Shown piece by piece: positions 23,043-32,313 of a stretch of DNA of 36,272 nt. The notes below the pieces were generated by a model, which worked only from the letters and a program-made list of their open reading frames with translations, was not told where the DNA came from and ran no database searches. The number at the start of each line of letters is the position of its first letter. Positions within the stretch are counted from its first letter, which is position 1. Source of the DNA: an uncultured Lachnospiraceae bacterium (lineage in GTDB: Bacteria; Bacillota; Clostridia; Lachnospirales; Lachnospiraceae); NCBI GenBank assembly GCA_947589155.1, contig CANQBH010000021.1, forward strand, positions 1 to 36,272, given 5' to 3'. Made by a program: the position numbers and the translations under genes.

Positions 23043-24354
23043 TCTTTACTCCTTCATCCACCTGTAGGACATAGAGCCCCTGTATGATGGCAAATAAGAT
23101 CATCGTGCTCAGCAGGGAACTTCCTCCGTAACTGACCAGCGGCAGCGTGACGCCGGTCGACGGAATAAACTTCGTCACGCCGCCAAGCGCCAGAAACGCC
23201 TGTGTGCCGTACATCGTACCGATCCCGAGCGCGATCAGTTTATAGAACCTGTCCCGAATCTGCATCGCGATATTAAAGAACATCAAAAAGCAGCTGATAC
23301 AGACAAAGATCAGGCAGAGGGCGAAGACCGCGCCGAGTTCTTCGGAGATGGCAGAAAAGACAAAATCCGTCGTCACGACCGGAATCTTATCCGGCATCCC
23401 CTGCCCGAGGCCCGCGCCGAACCATCCGCCCGAACCGATCGCAAATAAGGACTGGCTGATCTGATACCCCTGATCGTCGATCACGCGCAGCGGGTCGCGC
23501 CATGCGATCACGCGGTCCTGCACATGGGCAAACAGCGCGTAGGCGGCAACAGAAGCCAGCGCGCCGGATAAGATCCCGAGGATCATATACCATGGCTGTC
23601 TGGTCGCCACATAGAGCATGACCAGATAGGTGACAAGATAGATCAGCGCGCCGCCCAGATCGCGGGACGCCACAAGGATCAACACATGCGCCGCCGCGAT
23701 CGCCGTCGTCTTTACGATATGGGGAAACGCGGTCGAGATCCGCAGCATGCAGGCCGTAAAAAAGATAAACGTGATCTTGATAAATTCCGACGGCTGCAAC
23801 GTCACAGGCCCGATATCGATACTGAGTTTCGCTCCGTATGTCGTGGACGCCGCCACGCAGACAAACGCCAGCGCGGCGATACCGATCAGGCCGTACACAT
23901 AGGTCAGTTTGTTCCAGACCTTGAGTTTCGCGACGAGGATCGGGATAAAACAGGTGATCACGACCGCCGCCGCGGCATAGGCGAACTGTTTGATCGCTTT
24001 TTCGAGATCCAGACGGCTTAAAATGATAAAACTGACCGTCAGAAGCATACACATATTATTGACAAGCGACTTTGACGCATGATCGTAGATCTTTTGGTAG
24101 ATCATCAGCGTAAGCGCAAACAAAAGGATCTCGCACAGCGTCAGCCCGAGGATACGGACGTCTCTGGTCAAAAGATACAGCACCAGATCGGCGTTTAGAA
24201 GGATCCCGTACATCAGGCGCGTCTGCTTTTTATAAATGCGCTCCTGCCGCTTTTCCGAGATGTTCTGCCGGAGCGCGGCGAAGCAGTAATAGGTATAACC
24301 GGCCATCAGCATGATCATGGTAAATCTGCTGACGGAAACAATGACATGCACCAT
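22996..24354 (-). CDS. SEDS-family peptidoglycan glycosyltransferase (FtsW/RodA/SpoVE)
   Basis: SEDS proteins polymerise lipid II into glycan strands and work with a class B PBP. The 452-residue protein has about ten membrane segments and the family motifs LQPSEFIKI, RDLGGALIYL, WRDP...DQGYQISQSL, GWFGAGLGQGMP, TDFVFSAISEELG and the C-terminal STGVTLPLVSYGGSSLL. The N-terminal region carries extra helices before the conserved core. The start at 24354 is chosen because GAGGAG lies 10 nt upstream and it follows the U32 stop by 2 nt. The next gene is its partner PBP, overlapping by 47 nt. Confidence 0.93.
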   Translation of the reverse strand: MVHVIVSVSRFTMIMLMAGYTYYCFAALRQNISEKRQERIYKKQTRLMYGILLNADLVLYLLTRDVRILGLTLCEILLFALTLMIYQKIYDHASKSLVNNMCMLLTVSFIILSRLDLEKAIKQFAYAAAAVVITCFIPILVAKLKVWNKLTYVYGLIGIAALAFVCVAASTTYGAKLSIDIGPVTLQPSEFIKITFIFFTACMLRISTAFPHIVKTTAIAAAHVLILVASRDLGGALIYLVTYLVMLYVATRQPWYMILGILSGALASVAAYALFAHVQDRVIAWRDPLRVIDDQGYQISQSLFAIGSGGWFGAGLGQGMPDKIPVVTTDFVFSAISEELGAVFALCLIFVCISCFLMFFNIAMQIRDRFYKLIALGIGTMYGTQAFLALGGVTKFIPSTGVTLPLVSYGGSSLLSTMILFAIIQGLYVLQVDEGVKNEETEGAGRKQKKRR

Positions 24355-24356
24355 GT

Positions 24357-26561
24357 TTACTCTACTCCTCGATGAAAATGGCCTTTCGTAAACGTACAAC
24401 AGGAGACGTCGGGTTCTTTGTCGGTTTCTGCCGAAAGAAACGTTTTTCTCATCCGTTGCAGGACCTGCGCCGTCTCCCCGCCGTTTTCGAGCGTGAAATC
24501 CAGCCGGAAACCGCCGAAGCCCAGCGCCTCTATCTCCCGTTTTTCCGTGAAAAGCTGCAGGATCCTGCTGTTATATATCTCATTATAACAAAACAGGCAG
24601 ACATTTTTTACAGGAAATTTTTCGCCGCGCCGATCCACCAGTTCGCAGACCGACGTAACGCGGTCGCAGCCGCGGCTGTTTTTGCGCTGGCAATTTGCGG
24701 TCAGCATGAGCGGGATCCGTCCGTAGAGCAACAGATAGGACGATCCGTTGTCGCGGTGGGCCAGTTCTTTGCGGTTGAGTTCCAGCGGCGCGCACAGAGA
24801 AGGGTACCCCATGTCAAAAAACGCCTCCATGGCGCGTTCGGAGAACGTATAGAGCCGGTGATCCGGCAGTAACTTTTCGCTTGGCACGCCGAGCCTGTCC
24901 AAAAAGCCCAGCGTATCGTAATTGGAACATAAAATGACGTCGTCGCCCAGAGAGCGGAACCACTCTCTGCCGTCCTCCAAAAGATCCGCCGTATGTTTTC
25001 GCAGGATCAGCGGCATGGCCAGACAAAAACGTTTACCGGCCGCCTTTGCCAGCCGGCGGGATGTTTCAAGCTGCTCTTCCGCCTGTTCCCAAGAAAAGGC
25101 CCACGCTTGTTCCAAAACGGCTTCCAGCGCCAGACCGACGGTCGTAAGGGCGTCTTCGTTCAAGCAGATCATAAACTGTTCTTTTGTCCTGCAGAGCGCA
25201 AAAAAGTCCGTCGGACGCTTCGTTCCTGTCCTCTGCTTCTTTATAAGCGGCGCAAAAGGAAGGATCGTCCCCGCTTCTTTTTGAGCGGCCATCGCTTCCC
25301 ATAACGCATCCATTGCCCTGCGGCGCAGTTCCCTGATCTGCGAGACCGGCAGAAAACACCCGTCGTCCATGTCGATCAAAAGTTCCTCCACAAAAAACGC
25401 CGTCTGTCCGGTCTGCCGCAGTTTGGCTTCGACGCCTTCCCTTGACGTCGGCTCCTTCTTCGCTTTTTCAACGGCCGCGCCGAATACTTCGGCCTCCCTG
25501 CCGCCGCTGCTGACCCGCAGACGGATCTTCTCCTGTATTTTCGCGGTAAACGCCATGCGCACAGGGATCTTCTTTTGCTCGTCTTCCTGCGCCGCTTGCT
25601 GCGTTTGCTTTTTCTCATGGGAAGGGCTTTGATAACTCATCATATCGCCGCCGTTTCGCCTGCTGAAATAGGCGTCGGTAAAGCCCTGACGGCTGCCCAG
25701 ATCCAGCAGGATCCGCCGGTCTTCTTCGGCAAGCGGCAGGGCGTCTCCCTCCTCCGCCGCGTCCAGATACTTCCGATACAGCCTGACGACACCGGCGGCA
25801 TAGCCGCTCTGCTTCATCCGTCCTTCGATCTTCAGCGAATCCACACCGGCCTCCGCCAGCTGCGCGATCCTCTCAATGCCGCAGAGATCTTTCAGGCTCA
25901 GCAGATACTCTCCCGGCATCTTGGCAAACGTCCCGTCTTCTTCCAACAGGCGGTACGGCAGACGGCAGGGCTGCGCGCAGCGCCCGCGGTTCCCGCTGCG
26001 GCCGCCGATCATGCTGCTCATCAGGCATTGCCCGGAATAGCCCATGCAAAGAGCGCCGTGCACAAACGTTTCGATCTCGATTCCCGTTTTCTTCTTGATG
26101 TCGGCGATCTCGTCCAGCGAAAGTTCCCGCGCCGTCACAAGCCTTGCAACGCCCAGACGCTTCAAAAACGCCGCGCCGTCGGCAAGGGTCACGGTCATCT
26201 GCGTGCTCGCGTGGATGGGAAGATCGGGAAAATATGCGCGCAGAAAAGACAAAACGCCCATATCCTGCACGATGACCGCGTCGATCCCCGCGTCCGCGTA
26301 TCGTTTCATAAAGTCATACAGCGCCCCTTCGATCTCGCGGTTCTTTAACAGCGTATTGACCGCCAGATAGGCTTTCTTTCCGTAGACGTGCGCATATTTG
26401 ATCCCTTCTTCGGCTTCCTCTGTTGAAAGATTGTCGGCGTATGCCCGCGCGCTGAAGGAAGTCCCGCCGAAATAAACCGCGTCCGCTCCGGCAAGGACCA
26501 CCGCCTTTAACGTTGGCAAATTGCCCGCCGGAGCCAGCAGTTCCATGCGTTTTCTCTCCAT
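24357..26561 (-). CDS. Peptidase U32 / DUF3656 family protein
   Basis: U32 proteins are named collagenase-like, but characterised members modify rRNA or tRNA bases (RlhA, TrhP/TrhO-type hydroxylation), so the role is open. The product has the opening MELLAPAGNLPTLKAVVLAGADAVYFGG, the U32 signature ETFVHGALCMGYSGQCLMSS and the cysteine-rich RGRCAQPCRLPYRL. Farther on there is a DUF3656-like region and a C-terminal U32-like part with CDRVTSVCELVDRRGE. Three in-frame ATG codons compete: 26567, 26561 and 26546. The one at 26561 has AAGGG 7 nt upstream. The family often travels with cell envelope genes in clostridia. Confidence 0.88.
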   Translation of the reverse strand: MERKRMELLAPAGNLPTLKAVVLAGADAVYFGGTSFSARAYADNLSTEEAEEGIKYAHVYGKKAYLAVNTLLKNREIEGALYDFMKRYADAGIDAVIVQDMGVLSFLRAYFPDLPIHASTQMTVTLADGAAFLKRLGVARLVTARELSLDEIADIKKKTGIEIETFVHGALCMGYSGQCLMSSMIGGRSGNRGRCAQPCRLPYRLLEEDGTFAKMPGEYLLSLKDLCGIERIAQLAEAGVDSLKIEGRMKQSGYAAGVVRLYRKYLDAAEEGDALPLAEEDRRILLDLGSRQGFTDAYFSRRNGGDMMSYQSPSHEKKQTQQAAQEDEQKKIPVRMAFTAKIQEKIRLRVSSGGREAEVFGAAVEKAKKEPTSREGVEAKLRQTGQTAFFVEELLIDMDDGCFLPVSQIRELRRRAMDALWEAMAAQKEAGTILPFAPLIKKQRTGTKRPTDFFALCRTKEQFMICLNEDALTTVGLALEAVLEQAWAFSWEQAEEQLETSRRLAKAAGKRFCLAMPLILRKHTADLLEDGREWFRSLGDDVILCSNYDTLGFLDRLGVPSEKLLPDHRLYTFSERAMEAFFDMGYPSLCAPLELNRKELAHRDNGSSYLLLYGRIPLMLTANCQRKNSRGCDRVTSVCELVDRRGEKFPVKNVCLFCYNEIYNSRILQLFTEKREIEALGFGGFRLDFTLENGGETAQVLQRMRKTFLSAETDKEPDVSCCTFTKGHFHRGVE

Positions 26562-26585
26562 ATCCATTCCCTTTACATGAAAGAA

Positions 26586-26604
26586 GGAGCAGATGTCCTG
26601 CTCC
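26586..26604 (-). repeat. Hairpin in the zapA-U32 gap
   Basis: GGAGCAG and CTGCTCC form a perfect 7-bp stem around 5 nt, directly after the zapA stop region. On the minus strand it is followed only by TTCTTT, so at most it would reduce read-through from zapA. Confidence 0.4.
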
Positions 26605-26612
26605 CTCGTTTA

Positions 26613-27032
26613 CTACTGTATCCCGCCCAGCAGCGCGTCCTCGAGAGACGCTTCCAACTTGGCCTTGTGGAGTTCCAGTTCTTTCTTTTCCGCTTCCAGC
26701 GTCTTGACCATGGCGTCCAGATCTTCGATCCTGACCTGATCGGCGATCAGATCGTGTTTCAGGTCGTAGATCTCTTTTTCTTTCTGTTCCATATCGTGTT
26801 CCAGTTTTTCAACGGATTCTTTGGCTTTGAAATAGTCGTCCGCGATATTCAGTTCCATCAGGGTGTGCTTCGTGTCGGCGGACAGCCGCTTCACATCTTC
26901 CAGTTCGTTAAATTCCGCGATCTTGTTGTTGATGTAGGCGGCCACCTTCTGAAGATAGCCTTCTTCCTCATAACCGCTCAACGTATATACTTTCCCATCT
27001 ATGATGACTTCCGCACATTTCTTCGCCGTCAT
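26613..27032 (-). CDS. zapA: Cell division protein ZapA
   Basis: ZapA bundles FtsZ filaments at the division site. The 139-residue product has the globular N-terminal head (AEVIIDGKVYTLSGYEEEGYLQKVAAYIN in the first 36 residues) and the helical dimerisation region (LMELNIADDYFKAKESVEKLEHDMEQKE). The coiled coil is longer than in the roughly 90-residue Bacillus protein. The start at 27032 has AAGGAGG 7 nt upstream. A perfect consensus promoter lies just before it in the 3' end of ruvB, so zapA probably opens a unit that continues to the SEDS and PBP genes. Confidence 0.9.
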   Translation of the reverse strand: MTAKKCAEVIIDGKVYTLSGYEEEGYLQKVAAYINNKIAEFNELEDVKRLSADTKHTLMELNIADDYFKAKESVEKLEHDMEQKEKEIYDLKHDLIADQVRIEDLDAMVKTLEAEKKELELHKAKLEASLEDALLGGIQ

Positions 27033-27066
27033 TGCGCTTCCTCCTTGTGTCTGTTCCAATAAAAAT

Positions 27067-27096
27067 ATTATAGACAGCCCCGGTCCTCAATGTCAA
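27067..27096 (-). promoter_or_regulatory. Sigma-A promoter for zapA, inside the 3' end of ruvB
   Basis: Minus-strand TTGACA (27091-27096), 18 bp, then TATAAT (27067-27072). Both boxes match consensus at 6/6. The -10 box overlaps the ruvB stop codon. Confidence 0.8.
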
Positions 27097-28078
27097 TTCC
27101 TAATTGACGATAAGCCGACTCTGTCGCCACCCTTCCCTTTGGCGTTCGCATGAGCAGCCCGTTCATGACAAGGAAAGGTTCGATCACGTCTTCGATCGTG
27201 CCCGCGTCCTCGCCGATGGCCGCCGCCAGCGTGTCCAACCCGACCGGCCCGCCGCCGAATTTGGTGATGATGGTATCCAGCATTTTGCGGTCGTTGCGGT
27301 CAAGCCCCATGGAATCGATGTCCAAAAGATCCAGCGCCGCCGCCGCCACGTCTTTGGTCACGACGCCGTCATAACGCACTTCCGCAAAATCCCGCACGCG
27401 CTTCAGCATGCGGTTTGCGATACGCGGCGTGCCCCGGGAACGGCGCGCCAGTTCATACGCACCGTCCTTTTCCATCCTGATCCCCAGTTTCTCTGCGGAA
27501 TGAAGCACGATCGTCTGCAATTCCTGCGGCGTATAGTACTCAAGATGATGCACCACGCCGAACCGGTCGCGCAGCGGCGCGGAAAGGAGCCCCGCCCGCG
27601 TGGTCGCGCCGACGAGCGTATAGTGCGGCAGATCGATCCGGATCGACCGCGCGGAACTTTCCTTGCCGATCAGCACGTCGATCGCGAAATCCTCCATCGC
27701 CGGATAGAGAAATTCTTCTACCGGTTTGTTCAGGCGGTGGATCTCGTCGATAAAGAGCACGTCCCCTTCCTTGAGGCCGGAAAGGATCGACGCCATATCG
27801 CCGGGTTTTGCGATCGCCGGCCCCGATGTGATCTTGATATGCGATCCCATTTCACTGGCGATGATACAGGCGAGCGTCGTCTTGCCGAGGCCCGGCGGCC
27901 CGTACAGCAGCACATGATCCAGCGCTTCGCCCCGATTCCTCGCCGCTTCCATATAGACGGTGAGGTTGTCCTTGATCCGTTCCTGCCCGATATAGTCTTC
28001 CATCCGCAGAGGCCGCAGGGACGGCTCGTTTTTGATATCCTCCTGCAAGACCTCCGTTGAAATCATACGCTTTTCCAT
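27068..28078 (-). CDS. ruvB: Holliday junction branch migration ATPase RuvB
   Basis: RuvB is the hexameric motor that drives branch migration with RuvA. The 336-residue protein has [19 protein letters not shown] near the start, Walker A GPPGLGKT (60-67), Walker B DEIH (111-114), the sensor [18 protein letters not shown] with its arginine finger, and the C-terminal winged helix with RTPKGRVAT. The start at 28078 is supported by AGGAG 5 nt upstream. It follows ruvA by 30 nt. No ruvC is present; Firmicutes use RecU, which is elsewhere in this window. Confidence 0.97.
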   Translation of the reverse strand: MEKRMISTEVLQEDIKNEPSLRPLRMEDYIGQERIKDNLTVYMEAARNRGEALDHVLLYGPPGLGKTTLACIIASEMGSHIKITSGPAIAKPGDMASILSGLKEGDVLFIDEIHRLNKPVEEFLYPAMEDFAIDVLIGKESSARSIRIDLPHYTLVGATTRAGLLSAPLRDRFGVVHHLEYYTPQELQTIVLHSAEKLGIRMEKDGAYELARRSRGTPRIANRMLKRVRDFAEVRYDGVVTKDVAAAALDLLDIDSMGLDRNDRKMLDTIITKFGGGPVGLDTLAAAIGEDAGTIEDVIEPFLVMNGLLMRTPKGRVATESAYRQLGIDIEDRGCL

Positions 28079-28108
28079 AGTTTCTCCTATCGCTCCGATC
28101 AACGGCGT

Positions 28109-28708
28109 TTATAAAAACGCCATCTTTTTGAGGGCTTCTTTCAGCACGGTCTCGACCGTGTCCCCGTCGCCGATCTCCATGCCCTCCATGGCGCGGTACG
28201 CCTCGGACGGCGCGTAGCCCAACGACTGCAGGGCCTCCGCGACCTCCGTCAGGATACGGCTTGCGCCCGCATCCCGTTCTCCGCCGCCCATGCGCACGGA
28301 CGGGATCTGATCCAGTTTGTCCTTCAGGTCGATGATGACCCGCTGCGCCGTTTTTCCGCCGATCCCCGGCGCCGCAGCGATTGCCTTCGCGTTGTCCGAC
28401 ATGACCGCAAACCGCAGATCTTCCGCGGACAGGACGCCAAGGATCGCCAGCGCCCCCTTCGGCCCGATCCCGTTGACCGCGATCAGCAGTTTGAAGATCG
28501 CCAGTTCTTCTTCGGACAAAAAGCCGAACAGCTGCATGGCGTCTTCCCTGACGTTGAGATAGGTATAGACTTTGACCTGTTCTCCGACCGGCGGCAGATG
28601 ATAACGGGCGGACGCGCTGACAAAACAGCGGTAGCCGATCCCGTGGTTGTCCACCACTACGGCGTCTTCGTCCACGCCCGCTAACGTTCCCGACAAATAG
28701 GCATACAT
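28109..28708 (-). CDS. ruvA: Holliday junction branch migration protein RuvA
   Basis: RuvA binds four-way junctions and recruits RuvB. The 199-residue protein has the N-terminal OB fold (MYAYLSGTLAGVDEDAVVVDNHGIGYRCFV in part), the paired helix-hairpin-helix motifs (VNGIGPKGALAIL and APGIGGKTAQRVIIDLKDKL), and the C-terminal RuvB-binding domain (EVAEALQSLGYAPSEAYRA). GGAGG precedes the ATG. It is complete and of normal length. Confidence 0.96.
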   Translation of the reverse strand: MYAYLSGTLAGVDEDAVVVDNHGIGYRCFVSASARYHLPPVGEQVKVYTYLNVREDAMQLFGFLSEEELAIFKLLIAVNGIGPKGALAILGVLSAEDLRFAVMSDNAKAIAAAPGIGGKTAQRVIIDLKDKLDQIPSVRMGGGERDAGASRILTEVAEALQSLGYAPSEAYRAMEGMEIGDGDTVETVLKEALKKMAFL

Positions 28709-28730
28709 TTCCTTCCTCCTACAACCTTTT

Positions 28731-29225
28731 CTATCCGTTTTTCAACCGGACGATCCTACGGTAAACTTCCTTTGCAATGATCCCGATCAATAGGCCTGTC
28801 AGCGCCCCTCCCGCAAAGAGGAACGGGAAATATCCGAACAGGCCGGCGCTTTCCATGACAAGAGCCGCGACAAGGATCTGCCCGAGATTGTGGAAGATCC
28901 CGCCGCAGATGCTCACGGAATACACATGAAAGCGGTCAATTTTAACCAAAAGCGACATGACCAGCCAACTGAGCAGCCCGCCCGCCATACTGTATAAGAT
29001 TCCAAAAGCGTTTCCGAACATAAAGCCCGCAAGTATGATCCGCGCCACGGAGACCAGAAGCGCCTCTTTCGGCCCGTAAAGATACAGCAGCAATACGACG
29101 ACGATGTTTGTCAGCCCGAGCTTCATGCCGGGGATCCCGAACGAAAACGGGATCAGCGACTCAATATAACTGCAGAGCAGGGCAAATGCAAGAAACATGC
29201 CCAAAAATCCAATCTGTCTTTTCAT
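28731..29225 (-). CDS. Gx transporter family membrane protein (annotated elsewhere as heptaprenyl diphosphate synthase component I)
   Basis: A 164-residue protein with about five membrane helices, including IPFSFGIPGMKLGLTNIVVVLLLY, which is the signature of the Gx_transp/Hpre_diP_synt_I family, and FGNAFGILYSMAGGLLSW. The fold resembles ECF-transporter S components. The heptaprenyl synthase name is historical. In flavin-based electron transfer loci the EetB protein belongs to this family, usually beside a NusG_II protein, as here. The start at 29225 follows GAGGAA and comes 7 nt after the NusG_II gene. Confidence 0.85.
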   Translation of the reverse strand: MKRQIGFLGMFLAFALLCSYIESLIPFSFGIPGMKLGLTNIVVVLLLYLYGPKEALLVSVARIILAGFMFGNAFGILYSMAGGLLSWLVMSLLVKIDRFHVYSVSICGGIFHNLGQILVAALVMESAGLFGYFPFLFAGGALTGLLIGIIAKEVYRRIVRLKNG

Positions 29226-29232
29226 TTCTTCC

Positions 29233-29613
29233 TCATTCGGCCACGGCGTCGAAGCCGCTCTCCTCCGCCGCATATACCGTGACAATTACCTGATTCGGAA
29301 GGCAGACGATGGTCTGGCGGTCGCGCGAGATCTCGCCCTGACGGACGCAGAGTTTGTCCGGACAGTCCGCCTCCGACATATGTACTTTGCCGCCGCTGAT
29401 CTCTACAATGTTTGCCGCGTCCCTGTCGGGATCTTCCACTAAGATCACACGGTCTTCCGACAGCGCGTAAACGCCGTAGGGCTTTCCGTGCAGCGTGATC
29501 TCCACCGTCTCGCCGCTCTTTCCGTAAGCGAAAGCGCGCCAGAACAGCAGCGCCGCGAGGACGAGCAGCAGAAGAAACAGCACGATATCCGCCGCCCCGA
29601 TCTTTCGTTCCAT
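29233..29613 (-). CDS. NusG domain II (NusG_II) membrane-anchored protein
   Basis: A 126-residue protein with one N-terminal membrane helix (about 8-27) and an extracytoplasmic NusG_II domain. The conserved family signature is visible: DCPDKLCVRQGEI with Cys84 and Cys89, and TIVCLPNQVIV with Cys104. It is not a transcription factor despite the domain name. EetA of extracellular electron transfer loci is of this type. It directly abuts miaB upstream and precedes the Gx_transp gene by 7 nt. The cysteines could form a disulfide or bind a cofactor; this is not established. Confidence 0.85.
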   Translation of the reverse strand: MERKIGAADIVLFLLLLVLAALLFWRAFAYGKSGETVEITLHGKPYGVYALSEDRVILVEDPDRDAANIVEISGGKVHMSEADCPDKLCVRQGEISRDRQTIVCLPNQVIVTVYAAEESGFDAVAE

Positions 29614-31044
29614 TCAGACCTGTTCTCCCATATAATAAAAACCTTTACATTCTTTCAGCCGCACCTTAACAAGCGTGCCGATCAGGGAAGCGCCGCCCGG
29701 AAAATGCACGATCGCGTTGTTGTCCAACCGTCCCGTGACATATCCTTCTTCCTGCGCGTTGATCTCTTCCACCAGAGCTGTCGCAACGCTGCCTTCGGCC
29801 TGCGCCGCCTTTTCTCCGGAGATCTTCTGGACGAGCGCCAAAAGACGGTCGAACCTCTCTTTCGCCACGTCTTCCGGCACCTGATCCTGCCGCGCGGCCG
29901 CGGGCGTCCCCGTCCGTTTGGAATAGAGAAAGGTGAAGGCGCCGTCAAACCGGACGCGCTCTACCACGTCCATCGTCTCCATAAAATCTTCCTCCGTCTC
30001 GCCCGGAAAGCCGACGATAATATCCGTCGTCAGCGCGATGTCCGGAATTTTTGTCCGGATCTTATCGACCAGCCTAAGATACTCCTCTTTTGTGTATCGC
30101 CGGTTCATCGCCTTTAAGACCGCGCTGCTGCCCGATTGCAGCGGCAGATGAAGGTGCGGGCAGATCTTTTTGCTGCGCGAAAGCACGTCGATCAGTTCGT
30201 CGGAGAGATCTTTCGGATGCGACGTCATAAAACGGATCCGCTCCAGATGCGGGATCTGCTCCACTTGCTCCAAAAGCCGCGCAAAACTCATCGGCTCCTC
30301 CAGCGTCTTGCCGTAGGAATTGACGTTCTGCCCGAGCAGCATGACCTCCACCACGCCGTCTTCCGTCAGCCTGCGGATCTCCTGAAGGATATCTTCCGGC
30401 TTTCGGCTTCTCTCGCGTCCGCGCACATAAGGCACGATACAATAACTGCAGAAATTATTGCAGCCGTACATGATGTTCACGCCGGATTTGAACGGATATT
30501 TGCGGGATACGGGAAGGTCTTCAACGGGTTCTCCCTCGTCTTCTCTGATATCGACGACCGTCTGCTCCGACTGCATGGCGCGCACGAGAAGTTCCGCAAA
30601 TTTATAGATGTTATGCGTGCCGAAGATCAGATCCACAAACGGATATTTTTCCAGTATCGTCTCCACGACATGCTTTTCCTGCATCATGCAGCCGCAAAGG
30701 ATCACCATGGCGTCATTTTGTTTTTTGTAATGGCTCAGCGCGCCCAGACGCCCGTAGACCTTGTTGTTCGCGTTTTCGCGGACCGTACAGGTATTAAAGA
30801 GGATCAGATCCGCCTCTTTTTCCGTACTCTGCACATAACCGGCCTGCCGTAAGATTCCTGCCAGTTTCTCGGAATCCCGCGCGTTCATCTGACAGCCGAA
30901 CGTATGGATACAGTAGTTGAGTTTTCTGCCAAGCTGCCGCTCTTTTTCTCCGACGATCGTTTTCGCTGCGTCGATAAAATAATATTGCCGGGCCGGTTCT
31001 GTCTGCGGCAGATCCCGCGCGGCAAACACATCTTCCATTTTCAT
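29614..31044 (-). CDS. miaB: tRNA-2-methylthio-N6-dimethylallyladenosine synthase MiaB
   Basis: MiaB adds a methylthio group to i6A37 of tRNAs reading U-initial codons. The 476-residue radical SAM protein has the N-terminal cluster cysteines Cys51, Cys86 and a third in CGCMMQE (Cys119), the radical SAM triad Cys195, Cys199 and Cys202 in GCNNFCSYCIVPYVRG, and a C-terminal TRAM domain. The long N-terminal extension before residue 44 is common in clostridial MiaB. Next gene upstream is proA, 21 nt away; mutS or mutL, frequent partners elsewhere, are not here. Confidence 0.96.
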   Translation of the reverse strand: MKMEDVFAARDLPQTEPARQYYFIDAAKTIVGEKERQLGRKLNYCIHTFGCQMNARDSEKLAGILRQAGYVQSTEKEADLILFNTCTVRENANNKVYGRLGALSHYKKQNDAMVILCGCMMQEKHVVETILEKYPFVDLIFGTHNIYKFAELLVRAMQSEQTVVDIREDEGEPVEDLPVSRKYPFKSGVNIMYGCNNFCSYCIVPYVRGRERSRKPEDILQEIRRLTEDGVVEVMLLGQNVNSYGKTLEEPMSFARLLEQVEQIPHLERIRFMTSHPKDLSDELIDVLSRSKKICPHLHLPLQSGSSAVLKAMNRRYTKEEYLRLVDKIRTKIPDIALTTDIIVGFPGETEEDFMETMDVVERVRFDGAFTFLYSKRTGTPAAARQDQVPEDVAKERFDRLLALVQKISGEKAAQAEGSVATALVEEINAQEEGYVTGRLDNNAIVHFPGGASLIGTLVKVRLKECKGFYYMGEQV

Positions 31045-31065
31045 CTTTTTCTCTTTCTTTTTACT

Positions 31066-32313
31066 CTAGCGCCGCACCTGACCGTTGCCGTAGATCACAT
31101 ATTTCGTGCTGGTCAGTGCCTCCAGCCCCATCGGTCCTCTGGCATGAAGTTTCTGCGTGCTGATACCGATCTCCGCGCCGAAGCCGAATTCAAAGCCGTC
31201 GGTAAAACGGGTCGAAGCGTTGACATAGACGCAGGCCGCGTCCACTTCGTCCAAAAACTTTTGGGCATTCGCCTTGTCTTCGGTGACGATCGCCTCTGAA
31301 TGGCCGCTGTTGTATCGGTTGATATGGTCGATCGCTTCCTGCAGATTTGCGACGGTCTTGACCGAAAGGATCAGATCCAGATATTCCCGTCCCCAGTCGT
31401 CTTCAGAGGCCCCTTTCATCTCCGGACAGAGGGCGCGCGCCGCGTCGTCGCCGCGCAGTTCCACCTGATGCTCCTTTAAGCACTGATAAAGCATCGGCAG
31501 CAGTTTTGGCGCGACCTTTTCATGGATCACAAGCGACTCACAGGCGTTGCATACGCCGACGCGCTGCGTTTTGGCATTCTCGATCAGATCGACCGCCATA
31601 TTAAGATCTGCGGACGCATCCACATAGATATGGCAGTTGCCTGTGCCGGTCTCGATCACCGGCACCGTGGCATTTTCCACCACGGAACGGATCAGTCCGG
31701 CGCTCCCGCGCGGGATCAGCACGTCAAGCGTCCCGTTCATCCTCATAAATTCCTTTGTCGTTTCCCTGTCCGTATCCATGATGAGGGAGACTGCGTTTTC
31801 ATCTATGCCGCGCTTTTTTAACGTGTTTCTAAGCGAATCGACGATCGCGGCGTTGGAATGGAGCGCGTCGCTTCCGCCTTTTAGGATGACGACGTTGCCA
31901 GTCTTAAAGCAGAGCGCAAACGCGTCCGCGGTAACGTTCGGCCGCGCTTCATAGATGATACCGACAACGCCGAGCGGCACCCGTTTCTTTTCGATCAGAA
32001 GGCCGTTCGGCCGCCGCAGCGTTTCGATCACTTCGCCGATCGGATCGTTCAGATCGGCGACCTGACGCATCCCGTCGGCCATCTGCGCGATCCGTTCTTC
32101 AGACAGAAGCAGCCGGTCCTGCAATCCCGCCGCCATGCCGTTTTCTTTTGCACGCCGAAGATCGACGGCATTGCCTTCAAGGATACGCTCTTTATCCGCA
32201 AGCAGGCCGTCGGCCGCCGCGCGCAAAGTTTCGGCTTTTTCCTGCGCTGTCATCTTTGCAAATTTCTTCGCCTCCAGCGCCAGTTTGCCGATCTCACCTA
32301 ACGTCTCGTTCAT
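31066..32313 (-). CDS. proA: Glutamate-5-semialdehyde dehydrogenase
   Basis: ProA reduces gamma-glutamyl phosphate to glutamate semialdehyde in proline synthesis. The 415-residue protein has the family segments [20 protein letters not shown] (112-131), [10 protein letters not shown] and [12 protein letters not shown], and the catalytic cysteine Cys255 in [12 protein letters not shown]. It overlaps the 5-formyltetrahydrofolate cyclo-ligase gene by 20 nt. proB is two genes upstream, so the proline pair is split by two unrelated genes. Together they take glutamate to the semialdehyde; proC is not in the window. Confidence 0.96.
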   Translation of the reverse strand: MNETLGEIGKLALEAKKFAKMTAQEKAETLRAAADGLLADKERILEGNAVDLRRAKENGMAAGLQDRLLLSEERIAQMADGMRQVADLNDPIGEVIETLRRPNGLLIEKKRVPLGVVGIIYEARPNVTADAFALCFKTGNVVILKGGSDALHSNAAIVDSLRNTLKKRGIDENAVSLIMDTDRETTKEFMRMNGTLDVLIPRGSAGLIRSVVENATVPVIETGTGNCHIYVDASADLNMAVDLIENAKTQRVGVCNACESLVIHEKVAPKLLPMLYQCLKEHQVELRGDDAARALCPEMKGASEDDWGREYLDLILSVKTVANLQEAIDHINRYNSGHSEAIVTEDKANAQKFLDEVDAACVYVNASTRFTDGFEFGFGAEIGISTQKLHARGPMGLEALTSTKYVIYGNGQVRR

